Origin: Bacillota bacterium
Lineage (GTDB): Bacteria > Bacillota > Clostridia > Oscillospirales > Acutalibacteraceae
Length of the DNA: 64,000 bases
Direction of reading: 5' to 3'
NCBI GenBank assembly: GCA_023458755.1
Contig: JAEWYE010000008.1
Location: 62,001 to 126,000, forward strand
In this document: one piece after another, positions 34,057 to 42,978 of the stretch
Layout of the letters: every line of letters starts with the position of its first letter
Numbering within the stretch: position 1 is the first letter of the stretch
Position numbers and translations under genes: made by a program
Notes under the pieces: generated by a model
What the model saw: the letters and a program-made list of their open reading frames with translations, nothing else
What the model was told of the DNA's origin: nothing
Database searches by the model: none

Positions 34057-35508
34057 TCACTCCTTCACTGTCCGAATGCTTTCAATCTGCAAATCTTCCG
34101 TACCTGTCAGCAAACATCCTTTTGCCTTCGCGTACGCGATGTAGTCCAGAATTTCATTGGTAATGCGTTCTCCCGGTGCAAGAATCGGAATTCCCGGCGG
34201 GTAGCACATTACAAACTCACTGCAAATCAACCCAACGCTTTCCTCGGTTTTTACCGCTCGTTTGTCTGCGTAAAATGCCTGCTGGGGTGACATCACAACT
34301 TCCGGTGAGATATATTCGTGGTCGAGCATTCCGGATTTGTCCTTGGAATAGAGCCGCCGAATTTCCGAAAGGGAAGACACCAACCGTTCAATGGCGAGCA
34401 TGTTGTCGCCGACCGAAATAATGGCAAGAATATTGCCGATGTCGCCGAATTCAATCTGTATGTTGTAATCGTCGCGCAGAATGTCATAGACTTCAATTCC
34501 CGCGCGTCCGATGTCGCGTGTATGCACGGAAAGCTTTGTAATGTCAAAATCAAAGACAGTGTCGCCGTCAATCAGTTCTTTGGAATACGCGTAATAACCG
34601 CCGATTTTATTGATCTCTCCGCGTGCGTATTCGGCAAGCGTACAGACTTTTTCAAAAATCTCTTTTCCCCGCAGTGCAAGGTTTCGGCGGGAAATGTCCA
34701 GCGATGACAGAAGCAAATAAGATCCGCTCGTCGTCTGCGTCAAATTGATGATTTGGCGGATGTGTCCTTCGCTGATTCTTCCGTTTGAAAGCAAAAGGGA
34801 GCTTTGCGTCAGCGAACCGCCCGTTTTGTGCATGCTCACCGCCGCAAGGTCGGCTCCCGCCGCCATGGCGGAAACGGGCAGACGGTCGTCAAAGTAAAAA
34901 TGCGTACCGTGCGCTTCATCCGCCAGTACCGCCATGTTGTGGCGGTGCGCCAGCTCGGTGATGCCACGCAGATTCGAGCAGATTCCGTAATAGGTCGGGT
35001 TATTCACCAGCACCGCTTTCGCGTCCGGGTTTTCGAGGATTGCCCGTTCCACGTCGGCAAGCGCCATGCCAAGCGGAATACCGAGCTGCTTGTTTGTGCC
35101 GGGGTTCACGTAAACCGGTACCGCGCCGCAGACAACCAGCGCGTTAATCGCACTGCGATGCACATTGCGGGGCATGATGATTTTGTCACCCGCTTTGCAT
35201 ACGCTCATAATCATGCTCTGTACCGCCGAAGTCGTGCCGTTCACCATAAAGAACGCGTCCTGCGCGCCGAAAGCCTGCGCGGCAAGCTGTTCCGCGTCGC
35301 GGATGACCGAAGTGGGGTGGCACAGGTTATCGAGCGGCTTCATCGAGTTGACATCCACCGTCAGGCACTGTTCCCCTAAAAAAGCGGTCAGCTCCGTGTT
35401 GCCCTTGCCGCGCTTATGCCCCGGCACATCAAACGGAACCACCCGCATGGATTTATATCGTTCCAACGCCTCGTAAATCGGCGCGTTTTCCTGTGAAAGC
35501 TGATTCAT
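34057..35508 (-). CDS. speA: Arginine decarboxylase (Orn/Lys/Arg decarboxylase family)
   Basis: A 483-residue fold type I PLP enzyme like B. subtilis SpeA. The PLP lysine is in AVSMHKTGGSLTQSS (about residue 227), with DEAHGTHF just upstream and the N-terminal FDVPGHKRGKGN motif. The C-terminal domain is the short form, so it is the biosynthetic Bacillus-type rather than the long E. coli inducible type. Neighbours speB, speE and speD support arginine to agmatine as the reaction; lysine decarboxylase activity is a less likely alternative. Confidence 0.88.
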   Translation of the reverse strand: MNQLSQENAPIYEALERYKSMRVVPFDVPGHKRGKGNTELTAFLGEQCLTVDVNSMKPLDNLCHPTSVIRDAEQLAAQAFGAQDAFFMVNGTTSAVQSMIMSVCKAGDKIIMPRNVHRSAINALVVCGAVPVYVNPGTNKQLGIPLGMALADVERAILENPDAKAVLVNNPTYYGICSNLRGITELAHRHNMAVLADEAHGTHFYFDDRLPVSAMAAGADLAAVSMHKTGGSLTQSSLLLSNGRISEGHIRQIINLTQTTSGSYLLLSSLDISRRNLALRGKEIFEKVCTLAEYARGEINKIGGYYAYSKELIDGDTVFDFDITKLSVHTRDIGRAGIEVYDILRDDYNIQIEFGDIGNILAIISVGDNMLAIERLVSSLSEIRRLYSKDKSGMLDHEYISPEVVMSPQQAFYADKRAVKTEESVGLICSEFVMCYPPGIPILAPGERITNEILDYIAYAKAKGCLLTGTEDLQIESIRTVKE

Positions 35509-35527
35509 CGCACATACCTTTCTGCCG

Positions 35528-36343
35528 TTAATAAATATTGGTCCCGCTGAAAATCTCGATCATTTCACGGCGCAGACTGTTTGAAATCTTCAGCCTTTCC
35601 TTTGGCGGAAGCTCATACACGTCCGTATTGAACAGATAATTCTGCAGTTCCAGCTCCTTAATCAGCAGTTTGGTGTGAAAAATATTCGCCTGATACACGT
35701 TAATATCAATCGCGTCATACTTTTTCAGTGTCGCGTCGTCAATATAGTCCTGAATTGAGGTGATATCGTGATCCATAAACAGCTTTTTGCCGTCAACATC
35801 TCTTGTAAATCCGCGCACGCGGTAATCGGTGGTGATAATATCCGAGTCAAAGCTGCCGATTAAGTAATTCAGCGCGTTCAGCGGGGATACTTGTCCACAG
35901 GTGGAAACATCAATGTCTACCCGAAAAGTGGCAATGCAGTTGTCCGGATGATACTCTGGGTAAGTATGTACGGTTACATGGCTTTTATCCAGGTGACCGA
36001 CTACGCTTTCCCTGGTGTTCAAAATATCGATTTCGCCCTTGTTGCAGGAGGTATCTACCCGGTATACAGGCATGGATTCTTCACTGATTAAAATGGTGAC
36101 GCTTGCGCCCTGCGGTTCATAGTCCTGTTTGCTAACATTGAGCACGTGTGCTCCGATTATTTCGGTAACGTCACATAGAATTTTTGTCAGACGTTCCGAG
36201 TTGTACTGTTCATCAATATAGGCGATGTAATCTTTTTGTTCTCGCTCACTTTTTGCATAGCAAACATCATAGATGTTGAAGCTAAGTGTTTTTGTGAGGT
36301 TGTTAAAGCCGTATAATTTCAGCTTATTCTCCAACCCTACCAT
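35528..36343 (-). CDS. speD: S-adenosylmethionine decarboxylase proenzyme (E. coli-type)
   Basis: A 271-residue pyruvoyl-dependent decarboxylase of the longer E. coli class. The self-cleavage site is [14 protein letters not shown]: cleavage before the Ser makes the pyruvoyl group. [14 protein letters not shown] and the [12 protein letters not shown] region are also conserved. It supplies decarboxylated SAM to SpeE. I chose the ATG at 36343 after GAGAGGT; a GTG one codon earlier is possible. It is the first gene of the polyamine operon, driven by a near-consensus promoter at 36376-36404. Confidence 0.92.
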   Translation of the reverse strand: MVGLENKLKLYGFNNLTKTLSFNIYDVCYAKSEREQKDYIAYIDEQYNSERLTKILCDVTEIIGAHVLNVSKQDYEPQGASVTILISEESMPVYRVDTSCNKGEIDILNTRESVVGHLDKSHVTVHTYPEYHPDNCIATFRVDIDVSTCGQVSPLNALNYLIGSFDSDIITTDYRVRGFTRDVDGKKLFMDHDITSIQDYIDDATLKKYDAIDINVYQANIFHTKLLIKELELQNYLFNTDVYELPPKERLKISNSLRREMIEIFSGTNIY

Positions 36344-36375
36344 CACGACCTCTCATTTTCTTAATAGCAAAATAA

Positions 36376-36404
36376 ATAATACGACAGATTCTTTGAATTG
36401 TCAA
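36376..36404 (-). promoter_or_regulatory. Promoter of the speD-speA-speE-speB operon
   Basis: TTGACA (36399-36404), 17 bp, TATTAT (36376-36381) on the minus strand. Confidence 0.75.
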
Positions 36405-36614
36405 TGTTTTTAAGCAAATTATTAGCAATTTTTGAATTGAATGAAATGGCATACCAAAATATTCTAAAATCCTCTGGATTCCTCTGTTTTGCTCTTGTTT
36501 TCTAATTCTTTACAGGATAATTATTCCTGCGTGTTTTCCATTATCTTTTTACGGTATTGTCTTTATTATACGCACATTCTAACGGATTTAATTGCGCTGC
36601 AACAATTTTATGAC

Positions 36615-36643
36615 TTGACAAATGAAATAGCAGGGGTTATGAT
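36615..36643 (+). promoter_or_regulatory. Promoter of the thiamine operon
   Basis: TTGACA (36615-36620), 17 bp, TATGAT (36638-36643), placing the start of RNA at about 36650, directly before the TPP riboswitch. The stretch 36405-36614 shows no gene or structure that I can name. Confidence 0.75.
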
Positions 36644-36654
36644 AAAACGCGAAC

Positions 36655-36790
36655 TGAATATGGGGTGCTGAGTGTGCTCGGCTGAGAGAAAACGACAACG
36701 TTTTTAACCCTTAAACCTGATTTGGATAATGCCAACGTAGGGAAATTGTATGTGTACAAGCGCCTTGTGGATTATCCGCAGGGCGCTTTT
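36655..36790 (+). promoter_or_regulatory. TPP riboswitch (THI element) with terminator
   Basis: The aptamer shows GGGGTGC, CTGAGA, ACCTGATTTGGATAATGCC and AACGTAGGGAA in order (36662-36744). A terminator hairpin AAGCGCC/GGGCGCTT with inner TGTGGAT/ATCCGCA pairing and seven T (36758-36793) follows. TPP binding should stop transcription of the thiamine salvage genes. Confidence 0.95.
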
Positions 36791-36820
36791 TTTACGTGAT
36801 TTTGAAAGGAGACCGTTTAC

Positions 36821-37123
36821 ATGAACACCAGTGTAGCAATTCAGGTTTTGCCAAAAGCGAAGGATAACGAGGAGTTAATTCGGGTTGTGGATGAGGTTAT
36901 CGCATATATTGCGGGAACAGGGCTTCATTATTTTGTATCCCCGTTTGAAACCACCGTCGAAGGGGATTACGACGAGCTCATGGAGCTGGTGAAACAGTGC
37001 CAGCTTATTTGCATCAAGGCGGGTGCGCCCAGCGTGATGTCTTTTGTCAAAATCAGTTACAATCCGGGCAATGATTTTCTAAGCATCGAGAAAAAAACCG
37101 GAAAATATCAGAACAAAGGTTAA
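36821..37123 (+). CDS. Thiamine-binding protein (YkoF/MTH1187 family)
   Basis: A 100-residue ferredoxin-like-fold protein of the Thiamine_BP family (PF01910). Typical parts are VAIQVLPKA, DEVIAYIAGTGLHYFVSPFETTVEGDYDELMELV and PSVMSFVKISYNPG. Family proteins bind thiamine or HMP; they may hand thiamine pieces to transport or salvage. It is the first gene after the TPP riboswitch, 20 nt before thiW, which fits such a role. Confidence 0.85.
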   Translation: MNTSVAIQVLPKAKDNEELIRVVDEVIAYIAGTGLHYFVSPFETTVEGDYDELMELVKQCQLICIKAGAPSVMSFVKISYNPGNDFLSIEKKTGKYQNKG

Positions 37124-37142
37124 GTAGGAAGGATTATCAATC

Positions 37143-37694
37143 ATGATTCAAAACAAAACGTACAAAATGGTTCTCACCGCGTTCTTGGCAACTCTGGGGT
37201 ATGTACTCAACACGTTTGTCAGCTTTCCGAAGATGGCTCCGTTTCAGCACTTCATCAACGTGATCTCCGCTGTGTTACTCGGCCCGTGGGGAGCGTTGGT
37301 CTGTGCGTTTATGACGGGCAGTATGCGCATGATTCTAAACGGCAGCACAATTTTAGCGATTGTTGGCGCAATTTTCGGCGCGTTTTTATCCGGCCTTTTG
37401 TACCGCAGATTCAAAAAGCTGATTTGGGCGGTAATCGGTGAGATGTTTGGTACCGGCATCATCAGCGCGATCGTATCCGTTCCGGTCATGCAGTTTATCG
37501 GCAAACTCCCAAGTGTGCCGTTCTATTTTTACATTCCGTTTTTCCTTCCCGCGTCCGCAATCGGTGCAGTTATGGGTTTTGTTGTAATGACCGCGCTGAT
37601 TAAGACAAAGTGCCTGAACCGCCTGCATCTTGTGGCAGTTCCACAAGAATCAGGAACGTTAAGGACAGCCGAAAATAATACGAAAGAAAAATAA
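37143..37694 (+). CDS. thiW: ThiW, ECF-transporter S component for thiazole
   Basis: A 183-residue membrane protein with about five or six helices. The stretches LATLGYVLNTFVSFPKMAPFQHF (cited in part: FVSFPKMAPFQHF), GPWGALVCAFMTGSMRM and ALIKT fit ThiW. ThiW is the substrate-binding subunit for hydroxyethylthiazole uptake and works with a shared EcfAAT module, which is not encoded in this window. It is followed 14 nt later by thiM, the kinase for the same compound. Confidence 0.9.
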   Translation: MIQNKTYKMVLTAFLATLGYVLNTFVSFPKMAPFQHFINVISAVLLGPWGALVCAFMTGSMRMILNGSTILAIVGAIFGAFLSGLLYRRFKKLIWAVIGEMFGTGIISAIVSVPVMQFIGKLPSVPFYFYIPFFLPASAIGAVMGFVVMTALIKTKCLNRLHLVAVPQESGTLRTAENNTKEK

Positions 37695-37708
37695 ACGGAG
37701 GAATTCCT

Positions 37709-38527
37709 ATGTTTGAAGGCATTTTGGACAATGTCCGCCAAAAAGTACCGCTTGTCCACAACATCACGAACTTTGTCACGGTGAACGACTGTGCAAATAT
37801 TGTTCTGGCCTGCGGCGGTTCGCCGATTATGTCCGCGGATATCCGCGAGGTAGCCGAGATTACCGCCATCTGTCAAAGTCTGGTTGCCAACATGGGTGCG
37901 GTAGAGGATGCGGCTTCCATGATTGTGGCGGGCAAAAAGAGCAATGAGCTGGGGCATCCGGTCGTTCTGGATCCCGTGGCGGCGGGGGCTTCCGCCTTGC
38001 GCAACCAAACGGTTTTTCAGCTTTTGGATGAAGTTCACTTTTCCGCCATTCGCGGAAATATATCCGAAATTAAAACGATTCAAAAGGGCAGCGGTACCAC
38101 AAAAGGAGTAGATGCCGATTCCGCCGACGCGGTAACGGAAGAGAATTTGGAAGCGACCGTGCGCATGGCAAAAGAACTGAGCGCCAAAACAGGCTCCGTG
38201 ATTATTATTTCCGGCGCGATTGATATTGCGGCGGATTCGCAAAAAGCCTATGTAATCCGCAACGGTCATCCCATCATGGCGCGCATAACCGGGAGCGGCT
38301 GTATGTCCAGTTCACTTGTCGGCGCGTTCTGCGGGGCAAATCCGGAACAAATTCTGGATGCCTGCGCGGCGGCTATGTGTGCTATGGGCGTATGCGGGGA
38401 GCTTGCGTACCAAAAAACGGTACAGACCGGCGGCGGAACACTCTCTTTCCGCACCTATCTGATTGATGCCATGAGCAATCTGACACAGGATACCTTGAAT
38501 GCCTACGGCAAAGTTCAGATCTGCTAA
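37709..38527 (+). CDS. thiM: Hydroxyethylthiazole kinase
   Basis: A 272-residue ribokinase-like enzyme that phosphorylates 4-methyl-5-(2-hydroxyethyl)thiazole with ATP. The N-terminal PLVHNITNFVTVNDCAN, VLDPVAAGAS and the catalytic ARITGSGCMSSSLVGAF (Cys in the anion hole) are all conserved. With thiW upstream, the operon imports and traps thiazole for thiamine synthesis. thiE and thiD must lie elsewhere if the pathway is complete. Confidence 0.95.
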   Translation: MFEGILDNVRQKVPLVHNITNFVTVNDCANIVLACGGSPIMSADIREVAEITAICQSLVANMGAVEDAASMIVAGKKSNELGHPVVLDPVAAGASALRNQTVFQLLDEVHFSAIRGNISEIKTIQKGSGTTKGVDADSADAVTEENLEATVRMAKELSAKTGSVIIISGAIDIAADSQKAYVIRNGHPIMARITGSGCMSSSLVGAFCGANPEQILDACAAAMCAMGVCGELAYQKTVQTGGGTLSFRTYLIDAMSNLTQDTLNAYGKVQIC

Positions 38528-38553
38528 ACTGAATTAAGAGTAATAACTTATTT

Positions 38554-38588
38554 GGGACTGTCCGTTTGAAAATTGCTAGACAGTCCCT
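38554..38588 (+). terminator. Terminator of the thiamine operon
   Basis: GGGACTGTC/GACAGTCCC with a TTTTA tail. Confidence 0.75.
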
Positions 38589-38687
38589 TTTATTATGCTT
38601 TTCTTGCTGCGTTCTAAAATAAATGATTAGTAAATTTTAAAGGAACAAATAAATTTAACTTATACGGAAAATATATTTTCATTTATG

Positions 38688-38716
38688 TTGACAATCAATG
38701 GAAATATATGTATAAT
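38688..38716 (+). promoter_or_regulatory. Consensus promoter of the amidase/lipoprotein unit
   Basis: TTGACA (38688-38693), 17 bp, TATAAT (38711-38716): a perfect SigA-type match in very AT-rich DNA. Confidence 0.8.
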
Positions 38717-38821
38717 TATGGATAATAAATTCACGGATATTCATAATAATACGCTAAGATAGTTAACAATTCAAGGCTGTATTATTAAGTCGTTTGTGTG
38801 ATAATGAAAAGAGGAGAAGTT

Positions 38822-40017
38822 ATGAGTTTGAAAAGGTTTGTTAAAGTTATTCCGGTGATTTTGGCAATTTCAATTACTTGTAATGTAAGTACCGCATCAG
38901 TTAGTGCCGCCTCATTAACTACACAATCTAAATCCAATGCAATCATTTATAAGTCAGCACATGATGTTTACACAGAGAAGTCAGTTTTACAGAATATTGA
39001 TAAACAGATTACTCCAGGATACATCTATGTAGATGGTGTAAAAATGCATTATACCGTGTTTTTGATAATCAAGGAAAAGCACTAAATAACATTAAAATGA
39101 AGATTCCAGAGTTACTTATAATACTAGCAAAACAATATTCACTATCTGAACTTTCAGATAGAAATTGGAAGGATTATCAAACTTCATTGAATTCTTATAC
39201 TACAAAAAATGAAAAACTTAATAATGATATTTCGTTGTTAAGATGTTTCTTCGATATATATGAAAATAAAGACGATAATCAAAAAATACTTAATTTGATA
39301 GGTGCGGAAAACCAATCTTTGAATATGAAAACCAGCATTTCTGATAGTAGTACTTCTCAATTGTCTGATGAAAAAACAAATGAATTATCAATTTTAATGC
39401 CTTATACAAGTCCTATCGCACGAGATTTCAATTCTAATATAATGAAACAATCAAATATTGGTCAAAAATTCAATTCTTTATTAGGCTCAACTGTGCTGGG
39501 ATTTAATACTGACAAAGGAATCGCATATGCAGAAAAGTATGCGGTAAATGCCAATAGCTCTGAATATGGATGTCTGGGTGCTGACTGTACTAATTTTGTT
39601 TCTCAGATTTTAGAAGCAGGTGGGGTTCAACAAGCAGTATATTCCGATAAAAATTCCGGTTGGTGGCATACTAAGGGTTGGTTTGGTTGGCAATCATATT
39701 CAAGATCTTGGACATTAGCGGATACTTTTTGCAGGTACATGGGAGTTGGTTATGAAAGCGGAAATATATACAATTTTTCATATGAAATAGCCGCAGGAGA
39801 TTTTATTGCTCTTGACGATCAGGGTGATGGAAGTTGGGATCATTGCGGTTTTGTAGTTAAGTCAGACAATTTTAATGCAGTTTATAGCGGGAAAAGGTAC
39901 TATGATTTCAAAGTTGCACAACATACAAATAACTACTGCGAATGGACAAGTAATTCAACTAACCATTGGGAAAGTGTGGAAGATGATGGTGGGGTTTACG
40001 CAAGAGTAAGAAGATAA
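38822..40017 (+). pseudogene. Secreted Amidase_6-type protein, frameshifted
   Basis: The first part (38822-39085) encodes a signal peptide (LKRFVKVIPVILAISITC) and about 60 mature residues, then runs into a stop. The second frame opens upstream of 39097 and encodes the rest. Reading across about 39050-39054, '...VDGVKMHY' continues as 'RVFDNQGKALNNIKMKIPE' after a one-base deletion or two-base insertion. The C-terminal domain has GADCTNFVSQILEAGGV and DHCGFVVKS, the Cys and His of the putative amidase domain PF12671. A promoter and the GAGGAG site before 38822 are intact, so decay is recent, or this is a sequencing error. Composition is far more AT-rich than the flanks. Confidence 0.78.
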
Positions 40018-40058
40018 TATTATTATTTTACTTTATTCTTTTATAGGGGATTTATATA

Positions 40059-40490
40059 ATGAAAAATGCATGTTTAGTGGTTGTATTTTTAACATTTTGT
40101 ATTTTTTGCGGATGCTCAACATCTACCACAAAAAGCATGTCTCCGGAGGAAACAGTCAGATGCTATTTTTCTCAGTTTAGCGATAAGAGTCAGTCTGGAA
40201 TGGATGCGTTGGTCTACGAAAAAATGCGTGGCAAGGATTTTGATTTAAACCATCTGAATTCTGTAAAACTAATCAGTTGTACGGAAGAAAATGATACATC
40301 AAAAATTTCGTCCAATAAAGAATGGTACAGCAATCCATATAAAGTTGCATTGGTTCATGTTGCATTTGATATTAATTATAAGAGCGGTGGAAGTAGCGGT
40401 GGCTTTAACAATGGAAGATATAACTGGGATTACTATTTAGTAAAAGAAAACGAAAAATCAGACTGGATTATTGTTCAGTGGGGAAAATAA
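40059..40490 (+). CDS. Lipoprotein, DUF4829-like
   Basis: A 143-residue lipoprotein with signal peptide and lipobox IFCGC (Cys about 20). PEETVRCYFSQFSDKSQSGM is the typical start of DUF4829-like and related NTF2-like exported domains; a GGSSGGFNNGRYNWDYYLVKE stretch (given here in part: NGRYNWDYYLVKE) forms the last strands. The function is unknown. It lies 41 nt after the amidase pseudogene and shares its AT-rich character, so both were probably acquired together. Confidence 0.7.
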   Translation: MKNACLVVVFLTFCIFCGCSTSTTKSMSPEETVRCYFSQFSDKSQSGMDALVYEKMRGKDFDLNHLNSVKLISCTEENDTSKISSNKEWYSNPYKVALVHVAFDINYKSGGSSGGFNNGRYNWDYYLVKENEKSDWIIVQWGK

Positions 40491-40514
40491 TAATTATCTA
40501 AATTTAAAGCAGGA

Positions 40515-40560
40515 TATGCAAGCCTCCGTACTCGTTAGAGCGTGGGAGCTTGCGTATTTT
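40515..40560 (+). terminator. Terminator after the DUF4829-like gene
   Basis: ATGCAAGC/GCTTGCGT stem with inner TCC/GGA and CTC/GAG pairs, then TATTTT. Confidence 0.65.
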
Positions 40561-40617
40561 GTATTGAAAATATCGAAATATGTGGTATGATGATTTACAA
40601 GTAAATGAGAGAAAAAA

Positions 40618-40690
40618 CTTCGCCCCAGCGGAGCGACAAGGGCGGCTTTGCCGCCCTCACCCCATACGCGGCGCGCGGGAGCGCGCAACA
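40618..40690. repeat. GC-rich palindromic repeat, copy 1
   Basis: CGCCCCAGCGGAGCGACAAG, then GGGCGGC-TTT-GCCGCCC and CTCACCCC, then GCGCGC stems, in otherwise AT-rich DNA. Related copies lie inverted at 45034-45162 and degraded at 57056-57092. Confidence 0.65.
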
Positions 40691-40741
40691 GCTGTTAAGA
40701 CCGCAAAATTTGACTTTTAAATTTAATGTGGAGAAAAACAA

Positions 40742-41326
40742 ATGAAAACATTGCTCTTTTTAGCCAAAGGCTTTGAAACGATGGAATTCAGTGTGTTTGT
40801 AGACGTAATGGGATGGGCGCGGAACGATTTTGGATTGGATACACAGGTCGTCACGTGCGGATTTCAAAAGCAGGTGATGAGTACCTTCAACATCCCTGTT
40901 ACCGTTGACAAATTGATTGATGAAATTCGTGCGGAGGATTACGATGCTCTTGCAATCCCCGGCGGATTTGAAGAGTACGGCTTTTATGAGGAAGCGTATG
41001 ACCAAAAGTTCTTGAACCTGATACGGGAATTCGATGCCAAAGGAAAGACGATCGCTTCTATCTGTGTGGCGGCTCTGCCGCTGGGCAAAAGCGGCGTGCT
41101 GAAAAACCGTCGGGCGACCACTTACCATTTGGGCGGCGCCTACCGTCAAAAACAGCTTGCGGAGTTCGGCGTCCATATTGTGAACGAGCCAATCGTTGTG
41201 GATGGCAGCATTGTTACTTCCTATTGCCCCGAAACCGCACCGGGTGTAGCGTTTCAGCTTTTAGAAATGCTGACTTCAAAAGAAAAGATGGAACAGGTAA
41301 AATCCGCGATGGGCTTTACACTGTGA
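40742..41326 (+). CDS. DJ-1/PfpI family protein
   Basis: A 194-residue DJ-1/ThiJ-fold protein. The nucleophile elbow Cys is in IASICVAALPLGKSG (about residue 106), with the conserved Glu near the N terminus (GFETMEFSVFVDVM) and a possible His in ATTYHLGG. Members act as glyoxalase III/deglycase-like or chaperone proteins; the closest role here is not known. GTGGAG precedes the ATG. The gene is monocistronic, after GC-rich repeat copy 1. Confidence 0.85.
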   Translation: MKTLLFLAKGFETMEFSVFVDVMGWARNDFGLDTQVVTCGFQKQVMSTFNIPVTVDKLIDEIRAEDYDALAIPGGFEEYGFYEEAYDQKFLNLIREFDAKGKTIASICVAALPLGKSGVLKNRRATTYHLGGAYRQKQLAEFGVHIVNEPIVVDGSIVTSYCPETAPGVAFQLLEMLTSKEKMEQVKSAMGFTL

Positions 41327-41579
41327 TAGGAAATATGCCTCGCCTCGTTAAGAGTGCGGGGCATGTTTTCTGCTATAATCATTCCACTTTTATTAGAAAT
41401 TGGAATTATTCCATATTGAAAATTTTTAAATTCGTGCTATGATTGTTATGTTGATTATACTTATGCCGGATGGCGGGTGTAACATGTAGGAACAGTATAT
41501 ATTGAATCCCGAATAGTATTTGAAAATAAAAGAACTGCATATTTTGCAAATCTGCATGAAATAAAGGAGTTAAAACGGT

Positions 41580-42341
41580 ATGAAAGCACTTATTACAGGC
41601 GCAAGTTCCGGTATCGGCCGCGATATGGCACGAAATCTGAGCAAACAAGGGTATGACCTTATTTTAGTCGCGCGCAGAACCGATCGGCTGGAGGAACTGA
41701 AAAAGGAATTAAAAACAAATGTACAGATTATTTCTGCCGATCTTTCCAAAGAAGGCGCGTGTATTGACCTGCATGAGCAGGTGAAAAACGAAAATATTGA
41801 TGTTCTTATCAACAATGCGGGGTTCGGTGTGTTCGGTGCGTTTGACGAAGCGGACTTGCGGGAAGAACTTCGCATGATTGACACAAATATAAAAGCGGTT
41901 CATATTCTGATGAAGCTGTTTTTAAAAGACTTCAAAGCAAGAAATTCCGGTTACATATTGAATGTCGCGTCTTCCGCCGCGTTTTTACCAGGCCCGCTGT
42001 TTTCCAGCTACTATGCATCCAAAGCGTATGTTCTGCGCCTTACGCAGGCAGTTTATGAAGAATTGCAAAAGGCAGGCAGCAAGGTGCACGTCAGCGCGCT
42101 TTGCCCCGGACCGGTTTGCACCGAGTTTGATACCACAGCGAATGTTTCTTTTAGTCTCAAGGGCTTAGACAGCCGATTTGTTGCGGATTATGCCCTTAAA
42201 AAAATGTTCCAAAATAAATTGGTCATCGTGCCGGGTGCTACCATGAAATGTGCACACTTCTTTGAACGCTTTGTATCGGACAAGCAGCTTCTTCACTTCG
42301 CTTACAAGGCACAAAAATCAAAGGAGAGCCAAGCAAAATAA
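41580..42341 (+). CDS. Short-chain dehydrogenase/reductase
   Basis: A 253-residue classical SDR. NAD(P)-binding TGASSGIG (about 6-13), the structural NNAG in LINNAGFGVFG, Ser in NVASSAAFLPG and catalytic YxxxK in YYASK (about 144-148). An RR after the second strand (VARRTDRL) favours NADP. The substrate is unknown. AAGGAG precedes the ATG. The 253-bp upstream gap holds a possible promoter (TTGAAA, 16 bp, TATGAT near 41437-41464) and nothing else that I see. Confidence 0.88.
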   Translation: MKALITGASSGIGRDMARNLSKQGYDLILVARRTDRLEELKKELKTNVQIISADLSKEGACIDLHEQVKNENIDVLINNAGFGVFGAFDEADLREELRMIDTNIKAVHILMKLFLKDFKARNSGYILNVASSAAFLPGPLFSSYYASKAYVLRLTQAVYEELQKAGSKVHVSALCPGPVCTEFDTTANVSFSLKGLDSRFVADYALKKMFQNKLVIVPGATMKCAHFFERFVSDKQLLHFAYKAQKSKESQAK

Positions 42342-42359
42342 AATTACAACCTAAAAAGG

Positions 42360-42393
42360 AAGCCGGATTGTCACATGGACAGTCCGGCTTTTC
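42360..42393. terminator. Bidirectional terminator between SDR and hsp20
   Basis: AAGCCGGA-GTC/GAC-TCCGGCTT stem, T-rich exit. Confidence 0.8.
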
Positions 42394-42399
42394 CATTTA

Positions 42400-42822
42400 T
42401 TATTGGATTTCTATTCTGCGTGAAGTCGGTACGGTACCTGCCTGCTTTGGCAGATTCAATTCCAGAATACCGTTTTTGTATTCGGCGGTAATTTCATCGG
42501 CTTTTATCGCCGAAATATCAAAGCTTCTGGAGAAGGAGCCATACCGGCGTTCTTTACGGATGTAATTGTCTTTTTTATCCTCTGAATTTTCGCTGTGCTC
42601 CGCGCTGACGACCAAGCGGTCATTTTGAATATCAATCTTGATGTCTTCTTTCGAAAATCCGGGCAGCTCTGCTTCGAGAACATATTTATCACCTTTATCC
42701 AGGATATCGGTTCTGAATTGCGGGAAGTCAGAGGCCATGTCGCCGAAAAAATTCTTTTCCCAGTTGTCCAAATAGCGGAACAGATTCCGGTCATTGCGTC
42801 CAAAAGGCATTAAATCAAACAT
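42400..42822 (-). CDS. Small heat-shock protein, Hsp20/alpha-crystallin family
   Basis: A 140-residue ATP-independent chaperone. The alpha-crystallin domain spans about 38-130 with ELPGFSKEDIKIDIQNDRL and YGSFSRSF, and ends in the NGILELNLPK strand; a C-terminal IEI tail (RRIEIQ) provides the IxI dock for oligomers. It prevents aggregation of unfolded proteins under heat or solvent stress. A CIRCE operator lies 157 bp upstream, so HrcA control is likely. Confidence 0.94.
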   Translation of the reverse strand: MFDLMPFGRNDRNLFRYLDNWEKNFFGDMASDFPQFRTDILDKGDKYVLEAELPGFSKEDIKIDIQNDRLVVSAEHSENSEDKKDNYIRKERRYGSFSRSFDISAIKADEITAEYKNGILELNLPKQAGTVPTSRRIEIQ

Positions 42823-42978
42823 ACAAAAACCTCCAATTCAAATTTTGTTGTGTGTGGATTGTGGAAAGGTTATCCTAAGATATGCTAGCTTTCTCTTCTA
42901 TGATTTCCTTTCAACACCTATATATTAGAATTCTATTATGAATAAACTATTAATAATGTTTGACTAAAATATGAATTT

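Noticed and set aside
33136..34290. 384-codon open frame on the + strand
   Set aside because: It lies entirely opposite speE/speA, which have full catalytic motifs; the predicted protein has the Arg/His/Phe-rich look of an antisense shadow.
37529..38269. 246-codon minus-strand frame
   Set aside because: Antisense to thiW/thiM, which are certain.
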